Shown here: positions 1-12,469 of the stretch, piece by piece
Layout: every line of letters starts with the position of its first letter
Numbering within the stretch: position 1 is the stretch's first letter
Source of the DNA: Priapulus caudatus
Lineage: Eukaryota > Priapulida > Priapulimorpha > Priapulimorphida > Priapulidae
Assembly (NCBI RefSeq): GCF_000485595.1
Contig: NW_014577076.1
Location: 928,390-979,406 of the forward strand
Length of the DNA: 51,017 nt
Reading direction: 5' to 3'
The notes under the pieces: generated by a model
What the model was told of the DNA's origin: nothing
The model's input: only the letters and a program-made list of their open reading frames with translations
Database searches by the model: none
Made by a program: the position numbers and the translations under genes

Positions 1-1895
1 AGTGCAGGCCCTGCGAGGTACGCACGCTAGCAGGAAGCCCTCGCCACACACAAGATGCTTATCTTCCGCATGCTCCCGCTATACGCGCTACTGTACGGCA
101 TGCAAAAGCTGCTGTCGCAATCAGACCGGACCTTTGCTTAGACGGTCTCGACAAGATTCTACATCGTAAGGCACGCGTGGCTGATATTAACGGGAAATTG
201 ATATCTGATATTGTCAAATCAGATGGAGCGTGTCGCTACGAGTGCGTGTCTTCGCTATGTAGACGCTATGTAAGCCACGCGGGCGATCGCGCATGCTAAG
301 ACTTAAATGATACAATGTTTTTTGACAAGCTCTCTCTCTATACTCGATTCGCGGCCGGATATGTCAGTCAATATGCAGATCACAAAAACGCCGATATATT
401 ACTTCCCGAGAAAAAGCGTACCGCATATCCTGCGAATTGGTTTCATCGGTTCTCTTCAGGCGCTTAAATGCCAGTGCGGAGCGCGAACAAGCAAAAAATT
501 GAGACACCTGCTTTACGGCATTATCGCGCTGTTGAAGTGCCGTTAATCGTGTCATAATATAGACGAGAGAAGCCGCCGAGATTGAAATCGTTCGCGCGTT
601 TCTCAGATTAAACAAAAAATCGAATCGGCCCTCAGGGAACTGGCATACTATTTTTCCACGTTCTTACTCGAGCACTTTCCACCACTACCCATCTCTCATC
701 TCTTTCTTCTTTCCGTCTTTCTGTCCCACTTACATTTTTCCCCACAGTGTCAAATGTGCGCCACCAACCGTATTATTCTTAAAACCTTTAAGATTGTAAA
801 TCTCACCGAACCATGTTGGTTGAATCGGGATCCGTGTCACGTGCGTGTTATTATGGATAACTTTTCAATAAACAATTATCTCCAACACAGAGACGAAATA
901 TTTAAAGAACGACGTTATCATCTCACATGGGGATGCTAAATAGATATAGCGGCTGTCTATTCAACCATGATGTGACGATGATGGTATAATATTCTGCTGG
1001 GCGTGAGCACGTTCGTGTTTTGTAACCGCCCTATTAGACACAAACCTCTTAAAAACATTAGCAGTTTAGCACAGAGCAAAAGCCAATATAATATGATGAG
1101 TAAACGCTTATAACAGCACCGGATGCGCAGTTAATCTGCTCAAAATGGTTTTTGTTAATGCCATTACGTAATACACGAGGACAATATAATGAGATAAATC
1201 GACTGGAGCGCCTGAGTCAGACAAACTCAACTACACTCTCGTAAACACGTCCTCGCATGCGCGCAAGCTCACGCTCACTCACACGCGCACGCACAGACGC
1301 CCACGCGCAAAAAAAAGCATATGCACACGCACGCACACTCCGAGCCGACTGACTCTTCGCCAGCATAGATATAGGCCATTACCGCCTACTACTATTTATG
1401 CTTCATTATAGACGATGTTAGCTCGGTCGGTGTAATGAATCCGCGCACGATCTCCTGCGACATTCAACGACGCTCACATGACGCGACGCTTTGTGACCCA
1501 CTTTTACGGCACGGCACGTGATAAAACTGCCGCTGTTCGCAAACAACACTTTTGCGTACCGCTACTCGACGATCGCCTGGTTCGCATTCATGAAGGACGT
1601 AAGCTTTCGGCCCTACTCGAGTGACAATAACGGCTTGCGCGCTACGCTCTAACCAGTCCGATGTCGTCATGACGACTATGGGAGAAAGCACACGTAGATC
1701 CACGTAATTACTGTGCAGAAATAATCCCCGATCCTGGTAATTATATGGCGTTGTAAATATCTTACATTATGCACTTAGGTCTGCACCCGCTACAGTTATG
1801 TGCACGAAACTCAGGAAAGCATGCCGTTGCAGATGCACGCGCATTCTTCGCATCTCATTAGAGTTTGATAACTTTCCAAAAATCTCGTGCAATCA
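1..1895. other. Intergenic, no gene recognised
   Basis: The frames open in this stretch are short (under 85 codons), lack splice-compatible continuation and resemble no family I know. A CA/GCAC-rich patch lies near 1250-1340. I see no tRNA boxes, no long inverted repeats and no coding-like bias. Confidence 0.6.
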
Positions 1896-1898
1896 AGC

Positions 1899-1985
1899 AA
1901 CCCACGCACCCGCACACCCACACACCCACACCCACGCACCCACGCACCCACGCCCACACACCCGCACACCAGCACCCGCACGAAG
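1899..1985. repeat. CCCACGCACC/CACACC-type CA-rich repeat
   Basis: This is an imperfect tract of CACACC, CACGCACC and CCCACA units. Several overlapping frames stay open across it only because the repeat contains no stop codons. No function is inferred. Confidence 0.85.
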
Positions 1986-2120
1986 ACGCACGAACGCAGG
2001 CACGAATTCACACATACAAAGTCGCTGCTCATCACACCAGAAAGTGCGCAGCTATATTATAACCGGGAAATAAAGTACTCAGTTGGTGAACACTTGGCTG
2101 AAAGAAAAATACCCAAAAAT

Positions 2121-2126
2121 CTATCT

Positions 2127-2212
<86 letters not shown>

Positions 2213-2228
2213 GATCGATCGATCGATC
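2121..2228. repeat. (TATC)n microsatellite passing into (CGAT)n
   Basis: About 20 nearly perfect TATC units are followed by CGATCGAT units. The apparent Leu-Ser-Ile-Tyr repeat protein over it is an artefact of the tetranucleotide. Confidence 0.95.
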
Positions 2229-2898
2229 ACACTCTATAGTCTATAGTGCTATAGTCTTGCACACTCTGTATCAAGTCGGTGCAAGGTGAATGCTGTTACG
2301 ACAATTACATGACATGACATGGCGCATGTAACATAATGCATGTATAGTAACTCAATGTTACGCGCATTGTTCAGTAGTGCGAATCAGTGCAAAGTGAATC
2401 CCGTCTGCATGGGCCGGTTTATTTACCGCTGCTACAGAGCTTTAACGTCGCTGCAGGGGCATGATTTTTTAAATCATTTTTTTCGTTTTGCGATGTCAGA
2501 TGACCTCGGAGGTCAAATCCAATGTGCCCATGTTCCAATGTTTTCAAAGTTACATGTAATGGCCATCCTTGGACATATATAGAGTAGCCGATATTGATTT
2601 GAATCGAGAACAGACAAACAGAGAAACAAAATAGGCGCGCACCACACCTAACCGCGTCCAAAACATATCGTTTCTGTCTCGCTTTATCAACCCTAAGGAA
2701 TAAAACCATGCAAGTGATGCATTCGCACATACTCGAACATACGTGCGCGCACTTATTCTCTCTGCGTTTCCTCTCATATAGGATGTGCCTACTATTGCGA
2801 ATATAAACTAAAAGTTTGTTTAGTTAAAATATACTCGCGTATCAAATAGCCATACACCACGTATTTTCCTATTCAACATGCACGAAATAGGCTAACGC

Positions 2899-3131
2899 TC
2901 CATTAGGAGTGTTCCCAACTTTGATATCATTAATGATTAATGATTAATGATTACTGATTCATGATTAATGATTAATGATTAATGATTGATAATCCTAACC
3001 CTAACCCTAACCCTAACCCTAACCCTAACCTAAATGACATTAAACCACAAACTAATATAATGACCATATATATATATATATATGTTATTATGACCATTAA
3101 TGACATTAAAGTTGGGAACACTCCTAATGGA
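2899..3131. mobile_element. Small TIR element (MITE-like) with internal CCCTAA repeats
   Basis: A perfect 24-bp terminal inverted repeat starts TCCATTAGGAGTGTTCCCAA at 2899-2922 and its exact reverse complement is at 3108-3131. Inside are tandem ATTAATG units (about 2928-2990), a short CCCTAA array (2993-3033) and a TA run (3067-3082). There is no coding capacity. I could not identify a convincing target-site duplication, so the superfamily is unknown. The structure (233 bp, AT-rich, perfect ends) is typical of a non-autonomous DNA transposon. Confidence 0.8.
2993..3033. repeat. Interstitial telomere-like (CCCTAA)n
   Basis: About six CCCTAA units lie inside the small TIR element. It is the C-rich strand of the TTAGGG motif, the presumed ancestral metazoan telomere repeat. 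It is too short and too internal to be a chromosome end. Confidence 0.9.
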
Positions 3132-5357
3132 ATATCACCCACAAAATGTACCATTATCGCGGAAACTGAAGACGAGACAGATCCTCTCACGTTACGCATG
3201 ACTGGCGAACTATGCCGGCTGACAATCAGGTGAGTTTACGCGTAGTAACGCACACCTGCGCGTAGGCTGGCCGTCTGTTTGGCTTCCTAGATAAAACGTT
3301 AACGTGTTTTTGTACGCACAATGCGTGTATAATAACACATATTGTTATCTCACTGTGACTTAATCTTGTAAAAAAAGATTATGCGCGCTCGTGTGTTTAC
3401 CGCCATACATGCGGTCATCGTACTACACTCTTACTGAGGAGTTGTCACTGGCGAGGCTAGCGGAGCTGCGCCATCCTTATCTATATAGCATTTTCATAGA
3501 AGGAAATTGCTGACTTCGGTTAATTTGGTGTATCCCAATTAATCAGTGTTCGATGACAGTATATTAGATCTAGTAAATCTTAACGATAGTAAAAAAATGT
3601 CATTTAAAAAACTGCATCTGCAATAAGAAATTCCCTGCCGAGCCCCATAATAATGTACCTGGCAACTGTTCTGCGATTTGCTCAATTTTTGGCGTATTCC
3701 AAAGATTGATGTAAAGGCGTATATTTCACTCTATCTCTCTAAGCTGTGACTATGTATTAGATGATCTATTATTTGATGTTTAAGGTAACGCACGGGCTCA
3801 TGTTTACGTTGAGTTTTACCAGTTCATGTTTTTTAATCATCTACATCAAGGCTTATGTATGCTATCTTATGTATGTAGGCCCATGTGGAATACTGTTCTA
3901 TTGTTTTGGCGTTCCACAGACAAATTACCCTGGTAATATTGCCTTACTGTAAGGAAAACATGAAGTTTTGTGGACTTGGAAAATTAATGTCCCGGTATCG
4001 GGCAACATTGATTATTTGGGTTCTACGTTGCTCGTGCAAACAGGTAATAATTGTTTTGTTATTTGTAAATTAAGTAGTTAATAATACAACGAGAGTATGA
4101 CTGGGGCATGGCAAAAGAGAACAATGACAATTTCACATTCACTACCCTACCTATGATTTATATTGAGTAGGCCTAACTCAATAAGCACGAACAGACATGT
4201 TACCTTGAACACTCAATCAGCCTCATCTCTAATCGTTTTTCTTATATACATGCATAATAATTACATTTTAGAGAAATAGATCCAACTGTGCAAGGTTTGC
4301 GAAAAATCCCTCTATTCCGTCAAACTATCGCCCAACCAAATAGTCAACAAACACCTCTGGCAGGACTTCACGAAGGCTTTTTAATACATTCTGCGTGTAT
4401 TTTTTATCTTTAGGTTTGTTATAATTTATCGTCCACTGGGTCTAACCCTTTGTCTCACATCGTAGCGACCATAGGTTGGGAAAACAGTGTTCGTGCTAGA
4501 TGGAAGCATCGATCAGCGGGTAACATTGGGTTTTAGCGGACAATATTAATTTATATTTATATTTAACGTGGTAGGTAAACTCTGCATCAATAACAATACA
4601 GTCACAGTCATAACACACACATGGCTGTGAAAACATATAAAAATTAAATGTGATACTTTTCCTACATTATACACGTATTACAACATATACTATATATATA
4701 TTATAATATATATATATCATATTATATATAATATACTAATGATATTTGTGAAAGTTACACATTCAATAGGTATATTGATATCGCCGAGTATGTCAATCGA
4801 TTAATATCGATGAAGTAAAAAAGATTTTACTATAATTGACTAATATTTAAAATAGTTTTGCAAGAAGGGCGGAAAGCGTTTATAGATACAATGACATTAG
4901 AGATGCGCAGTGTTATTTATAATCCTATATATAATAGAAGCGCGCTACGTATGGATGAAATTGTCACAACGCAGAAAGTGGATAGTGAAACGACCATTCA
5001 TGACCCGCACCTGTTTAATGACCCTATTGCGAATGTTAGGTATGTATATATGCAGCTGTCATCGATGTTACCCATTAAACATTCGCCATAGAATAATCCG
5101 ATATGTGGAACTCCCTTTGAGAGGTCGACGCCAAAACTATTAAGTGGACGGAGCAGCGGAGCACCGATACGTGTGCCACGTCAGAATGTTTGCAATGGAT
5201 ATATAACGGTTATATTAGCCGACTAGAACGCAATCCTTGTCTAATACGCTACACATAATGCGACCTTAATCAGTCGCTGGAACGATTTCCTCTATTTTAC
5301 TGCCGTGAAATGCGTCGTTTATTCTGGATATATTGACGCCTATGTGTATCATGAGAT

Positions 5358-5402
5358 TGTCAGGTTTGAATAATAATAGATCTATTATTATTCACTCCTG
5401 AT
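5358..5402. repeat. Small palindromic repeat, copy 1
   Basis: The core GAATAATAATAGATCTATTA continues as a near-perfect palindrome, flanked by TCAGG on the left and CCTGA on the right. The same unit recurs at 7976-8021 (the duplicate block) and independently at 33652-33696 in the receptor gene intron, so it is a dispersed family. Confidence 0.75.
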
Positions 5403-5471
5403 ATTGTTATATCACGTGCTGTCAGTTTCGTAAATACCATATCCCATACACAGACGACGCGCGTATACACA

Positions 5472-5531
5472 AATGCAGACAGACAGACAGGCGTACAGAC
5501 GTACAGCCAGGACAGACTAGACAGACAGACC

Positions 5532-5576
<45 letters not shown>

Positions 5577-5633
5577 GTACGACAGACACACAGACAGACA
5601 CACAGACAGACACCACAGACCACAGACAGCAAC

Positions 5634-5672
<39 letters not shown>

Positions 5673-5814
5673 ACAGACAGACAGAGACAGACAGACATAC
5701 AGACAGACAGATAGACAGGCAGAACGGACAGACAGACGGCAGACAGACAGACAGACAGACGGACGGACGAACGGACGGACGGACGACGTACGACGGACGA
5801 TACAGACAGACAGA
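5472..5814. repeat. (CAGA)n microsatellite with GGAC variants
   Basis: A long CAGA tract is interrupted by CACAGA and GGACGGAC segments and runs directly into the N gap. The cysteine/serine/valine/leucine-rich frame on the opposite strand is a repeat artefact. Confidence 0.95.
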
Positions 5815-5839
5815 NNNNNNNNNNNNNNNNNNNNNNNNN
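5815..5839. other. Assembly gap (25 N)
   Basis: There are twenty-five N bases. The sequence on the right restarts with the same sequence found at 3250, so the gap joins two copies of one block. Confidence 0.99.
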
Positions 5840-8131
5840 GCACACCTGCGCGTAGGCTGGCGGTCTGTTTGGCTTCGCTAGATAAAACGTTTTAACGTGT
5901 TTTTGTACGCACAATTGCGTGTATAATAACACATATTTTATCGTCACTGTGACTTAATCTTGTAAAAAAGAATTATTCGCACGACTCGTGTGTTTACCGC
6001 GCCATACATTGCGGTCATCGTACTACACTCTACTGAGGAGCTTGTCCACTGGCGAGGCTAGGGCGGAAGCTGCGCCATCGCTTATCTATATAGCATTTTC
6101 ATAGAACGACATTGGCTGACTTCGTAATTTGGTGTATCGCGCACATTAATCAGTTTGTCGATGACAGTATATTAGATGCTAGTAAATCTTAACGAAGTAA
6201 AAAAAGGTGTCATTTAAAAAACTGCGATCTGGCAATAAAAATTCCCTGCGAGGCCCAATAATAGATGTACGCTGGCAACTGTTTCTGCGATTTTGGCTCA
6301 ATTTTTTGGTTATTCGCAAAGATTGATGTAAAGGCGTATATTTCACTGCTATCTCTCTAGCTGTGACTATGTATTAGATGATCTATTATATTGTGATGTT
6401 TAAAGTAACGCAGCGCTCACTGTGTACGTTGAGTTTTTAGCGCAGTTTTTATGTTTTTTAATCATCTACATCAAGTGCTTATCGTATGCTATCTTATGTA
6501 TGTAGGCCCATGCATGTGGAATACTGTTCTATTGTTTTGGCGTTCCACAACAGACAAATTACCCTGGTAATATTGCCTTACTGTAAGGAAACATGAAGTT
6601 TTGTGGACTTGGAAAATAACTTGTCTCGGTATCGGGCAAACATTGGAATTTGGGTCTCTACGTTGCTGCGTGCAAACAGGTAATAATTGTTTGTTGTATT
6701 TGTAAATTAAGTATTAATAATACAACGAGACGTTATGACATGGGGCATGGCAAAAGAGAACAATGACAATTTCACATTCACTACCCTACCTAATGATTTA
6801 TATGAGTAGGCCTAACTCAATAAGCCACGAACAGACATGTTACCTTGAACACTCAGATCAGCCTCATTCTCAATCGTTTTTCTCATATACATGCATATAA
6901 TTACATTTAGAGAAATAGATCCAACTGTGCAAGGTTTGCGAAAATCCCTCTATTCCGTCAAAACTATCGCCCAACCAAATAGTCAACAAACACCTCTGGC
7001 AGGGACTCTTCACGAAGGCTTTTAATACATTCTGCGTGTATTTTTTATCTTTTAGGTTGTTATAAATTTATCGTCGCACTAGGTCTAACCCTTTGTCTCA
7101 CATCGTAGCGACGCATAGGTTGGGAAAACAGTGTTCGTGCTAGATGGAAGCATCGATCAGCGGTAACATTGGGTTTTAGGGGACAATATTAATTTATATT
7201 TATATTTAACGTGGTAGGTAAACTCTGCATCAATAACAATGCTGTATTGTTACAGTCATAACACACACATGGCTGTGAAACCATATAAAAATTAAATGTG
7301 ATACTTTTCCTAAACATATACACGTATTACAACATATACTATATATATATTATATATAATATATATATAATATATATATATATGTAGGAAAGTTACACAT
7401 TCAATAGGTATATTAGATGCCCGAGTATGTCAATGATTATATCGATGAATTAAAAAAGAATTTTACTATAATTGACTAATATTTAAATAGTTTTGCAAGA
7501 AGGGCGGAAAGCTTTATAGATACAATTGACATTAGAGATGCGCAGTGTTATTTATAACCTATATATAATAGAGCGCGCTACGATGATGAATTGTCACAAC
7601 CAGTAAAGTGGGATAGTAAACGACCATCTGACCACCTGTTTAATGACCCTTTGCGAATGTTAGTATGTATATATGCACTGTATGATGTTACCCGATTAAA
7701 CATTCCCCATAGAATAATCCGATATTAATACCCTTTGAGAGGTCGCCAGCAACTATAATGGACGGACAGCGCGAGTGCACCGATACGTGTGGCCACGTCA
7801 CGAATGTTTGCAATGGAATTAATACACGGTTATATTAGCCGACTAGAACGCAATCCTTGTCTAATACGCTACACATAAGCGACCTTAATCAGTCGTGGAA
7901 CGATTTCCCTCTATTTTACTGCCGTGAAATGCGTCGTTTATTCTGGATATTGACGCCTATGTGTATCATGAGATTGTCAGGTTTGAATAATAATAGATCT
8001 ATTATTATTTCACTCCTGATATTGTTATATCACGTGCTGTCAGTTTCGTAAATACCATCATCCCATACACAGACACGCGCGTATACACAAATGCAGACAG
8101 ACAGACAGGCGACAGACCGTACAGACAGAGC

Positions 8132-8194
<63 letters not shown>

Positions 8195-8252
8195 ACAGAC
8201 AGACACACAGACAGACACACAGACAGCACCACACAGACACACAGACAACAAC

Positions 8253-8288
<36 letters not shown>

Positions 8289-8410
8289 CAGACAGACAGA
8301 ACAGACATGACAGACATTACAGACAGACAGATAGACACGGCAGAGCGGAAGACGGACAGCAGACAGACAGACAGACAGACGGACGGACGAACGGACGACG
8401 GACGGACGGA
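5840..8410. repeat. Second copy of the 2.5-kb block
   Basis: It is co-linear with 3250-5814, with many single-base indels. The pattern looks like sequencing or haplotype noise rather than an old duplication. It contains the second copy of the small palindrome (7976-8021). No gene was recognised. Confidence 0.9.
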
Positions 8411-8533
8411 CGGACGGAACGAACAGACAGACAGACAGAACGGGGGGGGGAGACAGACAGACAGACAGACAGTACAGACAGACAGACAGACAAGACAGAC
8501 AGACAAGACAGACAGACAGACAGACAGACAGAT

Positions 8534-8565
<32 letters not shown>

Positions 8566-8797
8566 GGGACGGACGGAGCACAGACAGACAAACAGACAGA
8601 TAAACAGAGAGACAGACAGACAAACAAACAGACAGGCAGGCGGGCGGGCGGGCGGAAGGGTCGGGCGGGTCGGGCGGGCGGGCGAGCGGGTGTACGGACG
8701 GACGGACGGACGGACGGACGGACGGACGGGCGGGCGGGCGAGCGGGTGTACGGACGGACGGACGCACAGGACGGACGGACGGACGGACGGACGGACG

Positions 8798-8840
<43 letters not shown>

Positions 8841-8870
8841 GGATGGACAATCAAACAGGCAGACAGATAT
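8094..8870. repeat. Large (CAGA)n/(GGAC)n/(GGCG)n microsatellite field
   Basis: Nearly 800 bp consist of CAGA tetranucleotides with blocks of GGAC and GGGCGGGC variants. Very long frames (over 300 codons on the opposite strand) exist only because the repeat lacks stop codons. They are not genes. Confidence 0.95.
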
Positions 8871-8883
8871 AAAGACGTATGAA

Positions 8884-9021
8884 CACAGCACATGTGCGCG
8901 CGCATACACGAACAGAAACAAACACGCGCGCGTGCGTGTGTACACACACATACATACAGCACGCATTATCATCGTCATCATTACCATCATTATCGTCGTC
9001 AACAATAACAACATCAGCAGC

Positions 9022-9060
<39 letters not shown>

Positions 9061-9310
9061 ATCAACATACACATGCCCCCGCGCGAGCACACACGCGCGC
9101 GCTCACACGCACACACGCACACGCGCACACAGGTACACGAGTACACGCACCCACACGCACATAAGCGTACAACACGTCCTCATTACGCAAGAACGCATCC
9201 ATACGCGTATGCACGCACGCACGCACGAACGCGCGTGCACACAATAAAACGCATACACACATGCTGTGACGCGCACACACCCACCTACGTACACGCACAC
9301 GTCGATAGGG
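8884..9310. repeat. (CA)n, (ATC)n and (CAA)n tracts
   Basis: CACG/CACA-rich sequence flanks an ATC/GTC patch (8965-9000) and a CAA run (about 9012-9059), followed by CACACGCAC-rich sequence to about 9310. It continues the microsatellite field and no coding is supported. Confidence 0.9.
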
Positions 9311-9782
9311 GGACGTAACCACAGGAGGATGGTGTATAAGCAGCTCGTGACCAAGGTGTTATACTGCGGGAGAAAGGCTTGACATGCGCACAAAGTCAGA
9401 TAATAAAATATTTGAGAACAGCATGTTATCGGAAGAGAGGGATTATACATGAGCTTGATAGCAATGAGGCAGAGGCGCGCGATGAGTCGGATACTGGTGG
9501 AGGGTGATGGCGCGATAAGGAGCTTAACACTGATGAGTGATAACGTTCTATTCATAAACATATCAAATTCATGTAGAATGCTTCCCAAAAGTGTCTTATG
9601 TTATCAAATGCTCGCATAATACCAAAAGAGCACATTTATCTTCCTGTTTACTACGTTTAATCATGATGTACTTTCAGTTCCTAGCGATGAGACGTGGGAT
9701 TTATTATTTGAGCCCGTTCTTAACTCATGCGCGTAACTGATCAAAATAATAAAGCCAATAACTGTTTCTCTACTGGCTATGT

Positions 9783-10079
9783 ATGCGTGACAAACCATGT
9801 GCCCCGTCGGTGAAAGCAGGAATGCGAACACGTGTACGAACTAAGACTACACGCGTATGCTCGCGGTTAGAGGCAGGCACTATGTGCGAACTGACGAGTA
9901 CCGAGACTCTTACACACTTGATATGCCATTGCCTTGCTCAACCTATATACATGAACGTTTTAGGTGAGAAGTCGCATACACTCTACTACTTAGTGCTATC
10001 GAGGCGAATGCATCCGATAGAGAAACCCACATATTTATTATATATCTATAAAAACGCGATATCGCGTCGAGTTGCATAG
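9783..10079 (+). pseudogene. Possible remnant of a non-LTR retrotransposon C-terminus
   Basis: The frame contains a Cys, then TETLTHLICHC about ten residues later. This resembles the zinc-knuckle-like CxxC...HxxxxC tail found at the end of many LINE reverse transcriptases (for example ETLEHLLLHC). The first CxxC is incomplete, no reverse transcriptase motif lies upstream, and the flanking 9320-9780 has stops in all frames. It could equally be a chance frame. Confidence 0.25.
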
Positions 10080-10890
10080 CAGCTGTTCACAGAGAACCCA
10101 CCTGTGACGCGCTGGCCATATAATCTCTCGGGCTACACAGCGACATAGATGCGGCTATGTAATGTACCTAATCTAATCACCTACAGGACCTTACCTTTCA
10201 CAGTGGTCGGCGTTCAGTGCTCACTGTTTTCCGTTGGAGCCGTAGTCTTCAGTCGAGCTGCGCGTGACGAGGTCGACTGCTGCAAGGACGGCCGCTGAGT
10301 GATGCCGGCGAGATGACGACAACCATATAACGTGCGAGCGTACGTGCGTGCGTGCGCTCGTGCGTGCGTGCGTGCGTGCAAAGTCTTTGCTCCCGCTGCG
10401 CAGAAGTACCTGGGAGTCGGCCCGCCGTCGTTTATCGTGCCGACGTGTTTTTGCTTCGCGGAAAACGAGAGACACGAGCGTAATGAATGCGCAATAGATC
10501 GCGTGTCTGTTTGCAGCCTCTATTCGCAAGCGCGTCCGCCTGTCGGTGACAAGCAGCCAGTAGTGTGCGGTCCACGCGCGTGGGCGGTGTGGCGCTCAGT
10601 CGAGCATCAGCTGTGACGAGCAAGCGCGCTCTCTACTCGAAACCTGATCGAATAATGAATCGATGACGTGGATGGAGCTTTTCTTCTTCTTTTCGCGTGC
10701 ATAGACAACAACGTCAGTGACTTTGTCATGCGCGCGTCATCACAATAAGGAGTTGAGTAGGTGAGATAAACCGAAACAGAACACGACTTTGCACGCGCCA
10801 GCGTAAAGGCGCTACCATGCTAATGAGCGTCGAACAGTGTTAGCTATTTTCAGCATGAAAGCTTTTGCCATTCATGCCGCTCGGTCCCGC
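10080..10890. other. Intergenic, GC-richer, no gene recognised
   Basis: It includes a GTGC/GTGCGTGC tract (10331-10380). Overlapping short frames on both strands are not recognisable and lack consistent codon bias. Confidence 0.5.
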
Positions 10891-10902
10891 GAAACTAATA
10901 GA

Positions 10903-12468
10903 GTACCGAAGTGTGACGTCACGTTGGCAAGACAACGTACGGGCTGGTTCTACACAAGCCACTGGCTCCATAACATTAACTGCGTGAAAATGTTGTGCGT
11001 ACGTAAAACACGAGTGTGTGCGCTGCAGACAGCGGTAAAGCATCGGTAGCAAGTCGATCTTACAATATTTAATGAATTAAAAAAAATTAAAAAATTTTTA
11101 TTTTTTAATTTTGTTGTTGTTAATTTTCTATAGAGTACCGAAGTGATGACGTCACGGTGGCATGACAACGAACCTACTGGTTCTACACAATCATATGCTC
11201 TGGTAACATTAACTGCGTGTCGTGTTTTGTACCCGATTGTAACCATCATTCTGAGAGTCATTATTGCAGTTTTTATAGATTTCCAAAGAATGGAAGTGAA
11301 AAGCAACAAAACAAAAAAAAAATTCAGAAAACAAAAATTTAAAAATTAAAATTAAATTTTTGTTTAAATTCATTAAATATTGTAAGATCGACTTGCTACC
11401 GATGCTTTACCGCTGTCTGCAGCGCACACACTCGTGTTTTACGTACGCACAACATTTTCACGCAGTTAAAGGCATAATAGGCCCATTGATTATACAAAGT
11501 TGACGAATGCTACAGTAACTGGCACCTTCTGTAGTTAACAAGTACATTACCTTATAGTCAAACGCGTATTAGTTTGTCCAATATCACTGCTAATGACTAA
11601 GAAATGTCTAATTGAAATCCGTAAATCTGGTCATCTGGCGCCAACGCTAAATTGGTTGCCAAGCAAAATAGCCTCGAATTCGGTTAGGCAACGTCACATG
11701 TCGCTACGGGTGTTTAGCAGAGAATTGTTTGTCCCGGGATGCTTATATACGACTAATGAGCTAGTAGAATGTATCTCTGGGTGTATTCTCGGTATTGAGG
11801 CTCAAGTAAATAATCGTGGGTGCTAATGAACGGGTACCCACATGTCTTCAATTTCAGACACAGGTGTATTCGTTTGACCAATATACGTAAATACGCGTAG
11901 TGCCGTCTGCTTTCCATGTTTAGTCTGTGGCCGTGGTTAGTCCGCGATCCTCCCATAGCGTTGGCTCCCAACACAGCCTACTTCATTATCACGAGCGTCC
12001 GTGATTCGTACGTGGATTCCACGTTCATTACAATCAGAGCTACTGTTACGTATACAGTTACGGTACTGTACTATCGCTAGCATTGCGTACGGCCGAGCGA
12101 AAATGCATGCGTGCGTGCGTTTTTGCATGCGCGCGAAAATGTCCGGTGGACTATAAATCTGTATCACACCCGTTTCGAAGTATGCGGTTTCGAAACTGTA
12201 AACAAGTCAGTCAACTGATTTCGTGGACTGCGGATTTCAATTAGACATTTCTTAGTAACCAGCAGTGATATTGGACAAACTAATACGCGTTTGGCTATAA
12301 GGTAATGTACTTATTAACTACACAAGGTGCCAGTTACTCTAGCATTTGTTAAAATTGCATAATCGATGGGCCTATTATGCCTTTAATGTTATGGAGCCAG
12401 TGGATTGTGTAGAACCAGCCCGTACGTTGTCGTGACAACGTCACGTCACACTTCGGTACTCTATACGT
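10903..12468. mobile_element. Nested inverted-repeat element with THAP-like fragment
   Basis: Three inverted pairs are visible. 10903-10975 pairs with 12385-12468 (both contain GAGTACCGAAGTGTGACGT or its complement). 10977-11080 pairs with 11365-11470. About 11466-11620 pairs with 12228-12380. A third related copy lies at 11131-11330. Together they look like a non-autonomous DNA transposon that has inserted into or duplicated within itself. A THAP-type zinc finger start lies in the central copy, pointing to a P-element-like or other THAP-bearing transposase source (inference). No full transposase remains. Confidence 0.65.
11214..11312 (+). pseudogene. THAP-domain N-terminal fragment
   Basis: One frame reads Cys...CFVPDCNHH...CSFYRFPKNGSEK. 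This matches the start of the THAP zinc-finger consensus (C-x2-4-C near the N-terminus, then Phe/Tyr-x-Arg-Phe-Pro-Lys). The second half of the domain (Trp, the C-x2-H pair, AVPTIF) is missing: the frame runs into A-rich sequence. The neighbouring related copy at 10960-11050 has lost the motif. THAP domains are DNA-binding modules of P-element-type transposases and of host regulators; here it is embedded in inverted repeats, so a transposon relic is likeliest. Confidence 0.5.
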
Positions 12469-12469
12469 C

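Larger units (their letters stand above)
3250..5814. repeat. First copy of a 2.5-kb duplicated block (flanks the 25-N gap)
   Basis: From GCACACCTGCGCGTAGG to the CAGA tract this block matches 5840-8410 in the same order and orientation, with scattered one-base insertions and deletions rather than patterned substitutions. It contains a TA-rich patch (about 4688-4736) and a small palindrome (5358-5402). I see no gene in it; frames open here are broken in the other copy by small indels. It is best read as one locus assembled twice. Confidence 0.9.
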